Shown piece after piece: positions 60,519 through 64,000 of a stretch of DNA of 64,000 nucleotides. The notes below the pieces were generated by a model, which saw only the letters and a list, made by a program, of their open reading frames with translations, searched no databases and had not been told where the DNA came from. How positions within the stretch are numbered: the first letter of the stretch is position 1; each line of letters begins with the position of its first letter. A program made the translations under genes and the position numbers. Source of the stretch: Winogradskyella sp. PC-19. Its GTDB lineage: Bacteria > Bacteroidota > Bacteroidia > Flavobacteriales > Flavobacteriaceae. The DNA is taken from contig NZ_CP019332.1 in the NCBI RefSeq assembly GCF_002163855.1, positions 2,645,145-2,709,144 on the forward strand. The letters are read 5' to 3'.

Positions 60519-61949
60519 ATGTATTATAATCACTTCAAACTAGTTTTTACTTTAGCTTTATTTTTGACATCTTTTTTCGTCTTTTCGCAAGTCGAACTTA
60601 AGGGGAAAGTAATTGACTCAGCTTATGTCTTACCAGTTGAGAATGCAAGTATTTACATAAAAAATACAACGATAGGAACTATTAGTAATTCTGATGGTAG
60701 ATTTGTTTTGTTAGTGCCTTCAGAGCATCAAAACGATACTTTAGTAGTTTCTTCAATAGGTTTCAAGAGCTTTAAAGTATTGGTAAACGAATATGATGGT
60801 TCAAAAGATATTTTTCTTGAAGAAGATATTGCATCATTAGATGAGATTGTTATTGTTGCTGATCCAAGACCAACAACAGGAAACGGAATTGTTCTTAAGG
60901 CTCTAGAAAATCTATCCGAAAACTTACCCGATTCAGCATATCTTCAAAAAGGTTTTTTGCGTCATAAGGAGCGAAATAGTCTAGAATTTAAGTGGCTTAT
61001 AGAAAGTGCAATTACGGTCTATGATTCTGGATACGGTTCAAAAAGCACAGAACATCTAAAGGTTAATGTAGATGAGATGCGTAAAAGTTATGACCTCAGA
61101 GACGTGGATAGTATATTTTCATATGTGTCATACCGAAATAGAAATACAAAGCGAAATAAATTAAAAGCTCAAGATATTAGAAGAAGTGATGTTTCTAAAG
61201 AACAATTAGTAAAATCGATTAAGTGGAATGATACTCGAGTAAATGGGCTTCAAAATTTATTTCAAGGGAAACTAAATTTGTTAAGAAATGCTCAAGACAC
61301 AAAAGCACTTTTTGGAAACGATATTTTGAAGACACATCAATTTAAAATGGATACACTTCTTGTTGATGATGGTCGAAAAATTTACAAAATTAAAATAGAC
61401 GAAAGTACAGATTTTGTTGGATTAGGAACTAAGGGTATATATAACGAAGGCTATAAAGCTCAAGGTTGGCTTTATATATATTATGATAATTACGCTATAA
61501 AGAAAGTAGAATATGAATTGGTAGCTTCATCCGATGCTCAGAAAAGTAGGAGTAAACGATTATTTGGCACACAAACTAATCACAAACTTGTTATCAATTA
61601 TATAGAGTATAATGATAAGATGTATCCCAATTATATTTATTATGAAACACCAAAACTTGTAAATGTTGGATTAAAAACCAATAAAAGAGTTTCTCAAAAA
61701 GAAATTGATAGATATAATAGAGAGGAGCGATATTATTCTACAGTACAAGAAATTTTATTTTCTGAAATTATTTTGGATAAAGAAATTGTTCAGTATGAGT
61801 TAAATAGTAAAACATGGAATATGGATATCTTCTTATCAAAACCATATAACAAGGAATTCTGGAAAAATTATAACGTACTTTTAGAAAGTGAAGAGGACGA
61901 GCAATTAATAGATGACCTTTCGCAGAGAGCCTCTTTATTCAAGGACTAA
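60519..61949 (+). CDS. Secreted protein with carboxypeptidase-like regulatory domain
   Basis: A 476-aa exported protein with a signal peptide (about 1-24, FSQ). A carboxypeptidase-regulatory-like beta-sandwich covers about 25-110 (LKGKVIDSAYVLPVENASIYIKNT, GTISNSDGRFVLLVP, LDEIVIVADPRP). The remaining 360 residues are beta-rich, probably membrane-associated or surface-exposed, and I do not recognise a further domain. It has no C-terminal sorting signal. The N-terminal domain is the one often fused to TonB receptors, but no plug or barrel follows. Single gene. Confidence 0.82.
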   Translation: MYYNHFKLVFTLALFLTSFFVFSQVELKGKVIDSAYVLPVENASIYIKNTTIGTISNSDGRFVLLVPSEHQNDTLVVSSIGFKSFKVLVNEYDGSKDIFLEEDIASLDEIVIVADPRPTTGNGIVLKALENLSENLPDSAYLQKGFLRHKERNSLEFKWLIESAITVYDSGYGSKSTEHLKVNVDEMRKSYDLRDVDSIFSYVSYRNRNTKRNKLKAQDIRRSDVSKEQLVKSIKWNDTRVNGLQNLFQGKLNLLRNAQDTKALFGNDILKTHQFKMDTLLVDDGRKIYKIKIDESTDFVGLGTKGIYNEGYKAQGWLYIYYDNYAIKKVEYELVASSDAQKSRSKRLFGTQTNHKLVINYIEYNDKMYPNYIYYETPKLVNVGLKTNKRVSQKEIDRYNREERYYSTVQEILFSEIILDKEIVQYELNSKTWNMDIFLSKPYNKEFWKNYNVLLESEEDEQLIDDLSQRASLFKD

Positions 61950-61992
61950 TTTTAAAAATGTAGAACTGTTTTTATAAAGCTGAATTACTTCC

Positions 61993-62000
61993 TATATTTG
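61993..62000 (+). promoter_or_regulatory. -7 element of rpsU
   Basis: TATATTTG is an exact TAnnTTTG match, 35 nt before the rpsU ATG. The -33 region is T-rich without a clear TTTG. Confidence 0.6.
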
Positions 62001-62020
62001 CGCCGCAAAATCTAAAAGAG

Positions 62021-62035
62021 AGGAGGTTAAGACCT
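62021..62035 (+). promoter_or_regulatory. Strong Shine-Dalgarno of rpsU with a small hairpin
   Basis: AGGAGG (62021-62026) lies 9 nt before the rpsU ATG, a full anti-SD match. The overlapping AGGTTAAGACCT (62024-62035) can form a 4-bp hairpin between the SD and the start codon. Strong SD sequences are otherwise lacking in this genome segment. Bacteroidetes ribosomes are known to hide the anti-SD with bS21, and rpsU is a known exception that keeps its SD. Confidence 0.85.
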
Positions 62036-62230
62036 ATGTTAAAAATTCAGATAAACTCAGGAGAAAATATAGAGAGAGCATTAAAACGCTATAAACAAAA
62101 GTTCAATAGAACAGGCGTTAGACGAGAGCTTCAAACAAGAAAGCAATATGCCAAGCCTTCAATTGTTCGCAGAACAGAAATGCAAAAGGCAGAATATGTT
62201 CAAAGTTTGAAAGATTCTGAACAGATTTAA
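62036..62230 (+). CDS. rpsU: 30S ribosomal protein bS21
   Basis: A 64-aa basic protein matching bS21: LKIQINSGENIERALKRYKQKFNRTGVRRELQTRKQYAKPSIVRR. It binds the 30S platform near the 3' end of 16S rRNA. In Bacteroidetes it helps sequester the anti-Shine-Dalgarno sequence. The strong SD ahead of the gene suggests that free bS21 controls its own translation, which is consistent with published models. It is followed by a terminator at 62253-62288. Confidence 0.96.
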   Translation: MLKIQINSGENIERALKRYKQKFNRTGVRRELQTRKQYAKPSIVRRTEMQKAEYVQSLKDSEQI

Positions 62231-62252
62231 AATAAAAGAAACTAAAGAGATT

Positions 62253-62288
62253 AAAATCCCGTTACTATATTAGTAAACGGGATTTTTT
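62253..62288 (+). terminator. Intrinsic terminator after rpsU
   Basis: AAATCCCGTTACTA and TAGTAAACGGGATTT pair with one bulged base, leaving a short loop and a T6 tract. It separates rpsU from the recombinase gene. Confidence 0.88.
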
Positions 62289-62345
62289 ACTTCTAGCTTT
62301 TATCATAATCAAATAAAAGCTATTTTTAATTTTACATTTAAATAT

Positions 62346-63236
62346 ATGTCGTTAAATAAATTTTCAGATTATTTATTATTAGAAAAGAAGTATTCGGTTC
62401 ATACGGCTACAGCTTATATAAAAGATCTTGAAAGTTTTCAACGCTTTTTGGATACAGATTATAATATAGAAGTAATCGATTCTACAGGCTATAATGTCAT
62501 TAGACAATGGATAGTCAGTTTAGTCAATTCAGGTATAACTAACAGAAGTATTAACCGAAAAGTATCATCTTTAAATTCATATTACAAGTTTTTAATAAAA
62601 ACTGGTAATCTAGAAATCAATCCATTAAAAAGTCATAAAGCATTAAAAATTGAAAAGAAAATTCAAGTTCCATTTTCTCAAAAAGAGTTAAGTGATGTAC
62701 TAGCGGATTTTAACCATGTAACTGACTTCAAAAGAGCAAGAAATAAACTAATTGTTGAATTGTTTTACGCCACAGGAATTAGACGTATAGAGTTAATAGA
62801 GATAAAAATTAATGACGTTGATGTTAATAATAAAACATTGAAGGTCTTAGGAAAACGTAATAAGGAGCGATACATACCTTTAATACCATCGGTTATTCAA
62901 ACAATAAATGTCTACAAGGAGTATAGAACAGATTTAGAAGAAATAAAGGATAAAAATCACTTACTTTTAACCAATAAAGGTTTTAAAATTTATGAGACAC
63001 TTGTTTATAGAATAATAAATAAGTATTTTAGTAAAGCATCTTCAAAGCTAAAATGTAGTCCGCATGTGCTTAGGCATTCTTTTGCAACACATTTACTAAA
63101 TGAAGGTGCAGATATTAATGCAGTAAAAGAATTACTCGGACATTCAAGTCTGGCGGCAACACAAATATACACACATAATAGTATAGCAGAATTAAAAAAA
63201 GTTCACGCCAAATCTCATCCGAGAAATAATAACTAA
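62346..63236 (+). CDS. Tyrosine recombinase of the XerC/XerD type
   Basis: A 296-aa tyrosine recombinase. An N-terminal SAM-like domain (1-~100, FSDYLLLEKKYSVHTATAY) precedes the catalytic domain with R146 (TGIRRIEL), K170, H240 and R243 (SPHVLRHSFATHL), H266 (LLGHSSLAATQ) and Y275 (IYTHNS). The length and the housekeeping context (between rpsU and hpf) fit a chromosomal dimer-resolution recombinase rather than a phage integrase. I cannot tell XerC from XerD. No attachment site or island is seen nearby. Confidence 0.9.
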   Translation: MSLNKFSDYLLLEKKYSVHTATAYIKDLESFQRFLDTDYNIEVIDSTGYNVIRQWIVSLVNSGITNRSINRKVSSLNSYYKFLIKTGNLEINPLKSHKALKIEKKIQVPFSQKELSDVLADFNHVTDFKRARNKLIVELFYATGIRRIELIEIKINDVDVNNKTLKVLGKRNKERYIPLIPSVIQTINVYKEYRTDLEEIKDKNHLLLTNKGFKIYETLVYRIINKYFSKASSKLKCSPHVLRHSFATHLLNEGADINAVKELLGHSSLAATQIYTHNSIAELKKVHAKSHPRNNN

Positions 63237-63250
63237 AACCAAACTAGCTT

Positions 63251-63553
63251 ATGAATGTAAACACGCAATCCATCAATTTTGTAGCAGACGTTAAATTAAA
63301 GGATTTCATCCAGAGACGTTTTGAAAAGTTAAATCTTTATTATGATAAGATTATTCAGGCAGATGTATATTTAAAAGTTGAAAATACTAGTGATAAGGAA
63401 AATAAAGTATTTGAGGCAAAACTAAGTGTACCCGGTGACACCTTTGTAGTAAAAAAACACAGCAAGTCATTTGAAGAAGGAGCAGATTTAGTTGCATCGT
63501 CATTGATGAGACGATTAAAAAAAAGAAAAGAAAAATTAAGGTCACATTCTTGA
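63251..63553 (+). CDS. hpf: Ribosome hibernation-promoting factor family protein
   Basis: A 100-aa short HPF/YfiA-type protein: MNVNTQSINFVADVKLKDFIQRRFEKLNLYYDKIIQADVYLKVEN, then KVFEAKLSVPGDTFVVKKHSKSFEEGADLVASSLMRRLKKRKEKL. It lacks the C-terminal dimerisation domain of long HPF. It binds the 30S decoding region in stationary phase and inactivates ribosomes. It lies 14 nt after the recombinase gene and upstream of a tRNA cluster, the common arrangement in Flavobacteriia. Confidence 0.93.
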   Translation: MNVNTQSINFVADVKLKDFIQRRFEKLNLYYDKIIQADVYLKVENTSDKENKVFEAKLSVPGDTFVVKKHSKSFEEGADLVASSLMRRLKKRKEKLRSHS

Positions 63554-63574
63554 TGAAAATTTTTTCAAAAATAT

Positions 63575-63604
63575 TTTGAAAGAAAAAATAAAACATTACA
63601 TTTG
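63575..63604 (+). promoter_or_regulatory. Promoter ahead of the tRNA cluster
   Basis: A -33 TTTG (63575-63578), an 18-nt spacer and -7 TACATTTG (63597-63604) lie between hpf and tRNA-Thr. The transcript would start near 63609, inside the hairpin at 63606-63627. Confidence 0.72.
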
Positions 63605-63605
63605 C

Positions 63606-63632
63606 AGTCCGTTAGAAATAGCGGGCTTTTTT
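63606..63632 (+). terminator. Terminator-like hairpin between hpf and tRNA-Thr
   Basis: AGTCCG (63606-63611) and CGGGCT (63622-63627) pair with one G-U around a 10-nt loop, followed by T6. It could end hpf transcription. It also lies immediately after the tRNA promoter. Confidence 0.6.
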
Positions 63633-63667
63633 ATGTCAAAAATTTGACTAAAAAAAGCAGTAAAAAA

Positions 63668-63741
63668 GCCGATGTAGCTCAGCTGGCTAGAGCAGCTGAT
63701 TTGTAATCAGCAGGTCGTGGGTTCGAGTCCCTCCATCGGCT
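63668..63741 (+). tRNA. tRNA-Thr (anticodon TGT)
   Basis: A 74-nt tRNA without encoded CCA. The acceptor GCCGATG pairs perfectly with CATCGGC. The anticodon loop TTTGTAA presents TGT, and the T-arm GTGGGTTCGAGTCCCTC is standard. The D-loop AGCTGGCTAGAGC is standard. Confidence 0.96.
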
Positions 63742-63800
63742 CTTTTTTATTAAAAGAAAATAGTTCTTTATAAAGAATGAAATGTCAATAAAAAAAGCTG

Positions 63801-63808
63801 TATTTTTG
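63801..63808 (+). promoter_or_regulatory. -7 element before tRNA-Tyr
   Basis: TATTTTTG matches TAnnTTTG 21 nt before tRNA-Tyr. No -33 is seen, so this may be a weak internal promoter. Confidence 0.4.
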
Positions 63809-63828
63809 CAGACTCAAAATTGATTATT

Positions 63829-63910
63829 GGGGAGATACTCAAGCGGCCAACGAGGACAGACTGTAACTCTGTTGTTTTTAACTTCGCAGGTTCGAATCCT
63901 GCTCTCCCCA
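63829..63910 (+). tRNA. tRNA-Tyr (anticodon GTA)
   Basis: An 82-nt class II tRNA with the long variable arm (about GTTGTTTTTAACTTCG) expected for bacterial tRNA-Tyr. The acceptor GGGGAGA pairs with TCTCCCC and the anticodon loop contains GTA. CCA is not encoded. Confidence 0.95.
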
Positions 63911-63956
63911 CAAAATTGAAATATTGATACCATTAATTAGAAATTCTAATTAAAAA

Positions 63957-64000
63957 GCGAGAGTAGCTCAGTTGGTAGAGCGTCAGCCTTCCAAGCTGAA
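63957..64000 (+). tRNA. tRNA-Gly (anticodon TCC), 3' part cut by the window edge
   Basis: The 5' half is present: acceptor GCGAGAG, D-arm TAGCTCAGTTGGTAGAGC and an anticodon arm with loop CTTCCAA giving TCC. The T-arm lies beyond the window. In related genomes this cluster leads into tuf. Confidence 0.92.

Noticed and set aside
62346-63236. Phage or island integrase
   Set aside because: The recombinase sits between rpsU and hpf, has XerC/D length and motifs, and there are no attachment repeats or mobile genes although tRNAs follow.
1-64000. CRISPR arrays, insertion sequences, defence islands
   Set aside because: No regularly spaced repeats, transposase, cas or restriction-modification genes were seen in either strand.

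Overview
The window is a chromosomal segment of a low-GC member of the Bacteroidetes, almost certainly a marine Flavobacteriaceae. The evidence is the recurring promoter pattern (-7 TAnnTTTG with an upstream TTTG), the tmRNA tag GENNYALAA, a T9SS type B secreted protein, many short signal peptides ending in AQ/SQ, almost no Shine-Dalgarno sequences except before rpsU, and the terminal order hpf, tRNA-Thr, tRNA-Tyr, tRNA-Gly. I see no CRISPR array, insertion sequence or prophage. This is core chromosome with one surface-polysaccharide locus.

Layout. 1-5392: a trp operon on the minus strand (trpE-G-D-C-F-B, trpB cut by the window edge). It is headed by an 18-codon leader peptide with three consecutive Trp codons and an intrinsic terminator, so it is a clear candidate for ribosome-mediated attenuation. 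5416-6477: a MarR regulator and a YceI protein behind overlapping inverted repeats. 6553-10695: a thiol-redox block (TlpA-like lipoprotein, redoxin, two rhodaneses, DsbD-like reductase). 10692-14494 (minus): a protein-repair and redox operon, msrB-msrA-glutaredoxin-like-selO-small membrane protein-nitroreductase. 14724-15114: tmRNA. 15241-16449: an alanine dehydrogenase/saccharopine dehydrogenase-like enzyme.

16428-21296 (minus) holds two consecutive transcription units made almost entirely of membrane proteins. One is a 204-aa, a 95-aa and a 72-aa membrane protein followed by a winged-helix regulator. The other is a Coq4-like protein, CreD, a 103-aa membrane protein, DUF2809 and DUF1361. An identical 19-bp perfect inverted repeat sits just before the first gene of each unit. 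This looks like one small autoregulated envelope regulon and is, with the trp leader, the most interesting part of the window.

21338-29708: a T9SS type B protein, a GT-C/GT2 sugar-transfer pair, kdsA and typA. 29793-38425: a surface-polysaccharide locus with two tandem paralogous flippases, a phosphoethanolamine-transferase-like enzyme, three glycosyltransferases and a methyltransferase, ending at ftsE. 38676-49933: a TPR protein with an outer-membrane barrel, an amidohydrolase, a sterol-desaturase-family enzyme and several secreted proteins of unknown role. 49913-61949: NamZ-type muramidase, LolE/FtsX-type permease, a cystathionine beta-synthase-like enzyme, DUF2851, PspC, a potassium channel, an alanine:cation symporter with an unusual extracytoplasmic N-terminal domain, a ComEA-like protein and an acyl-CoA dehydrogenase. 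61993-64000: translation genes: rpsU with a rare strong Shine-Dalgarno, a Xer recombinase, hpf and three tRNAs.

Genes are tightly packed: many 4-nt start/stop overlaps within operons and several convergent pairs whose stop codons overlap. No gene-free stretch exceeds 300 bases. The longest is the 250-nt divergent gap at 38426-38675, where I see no convincing element. Short gaps not listed hold nothing I could support.
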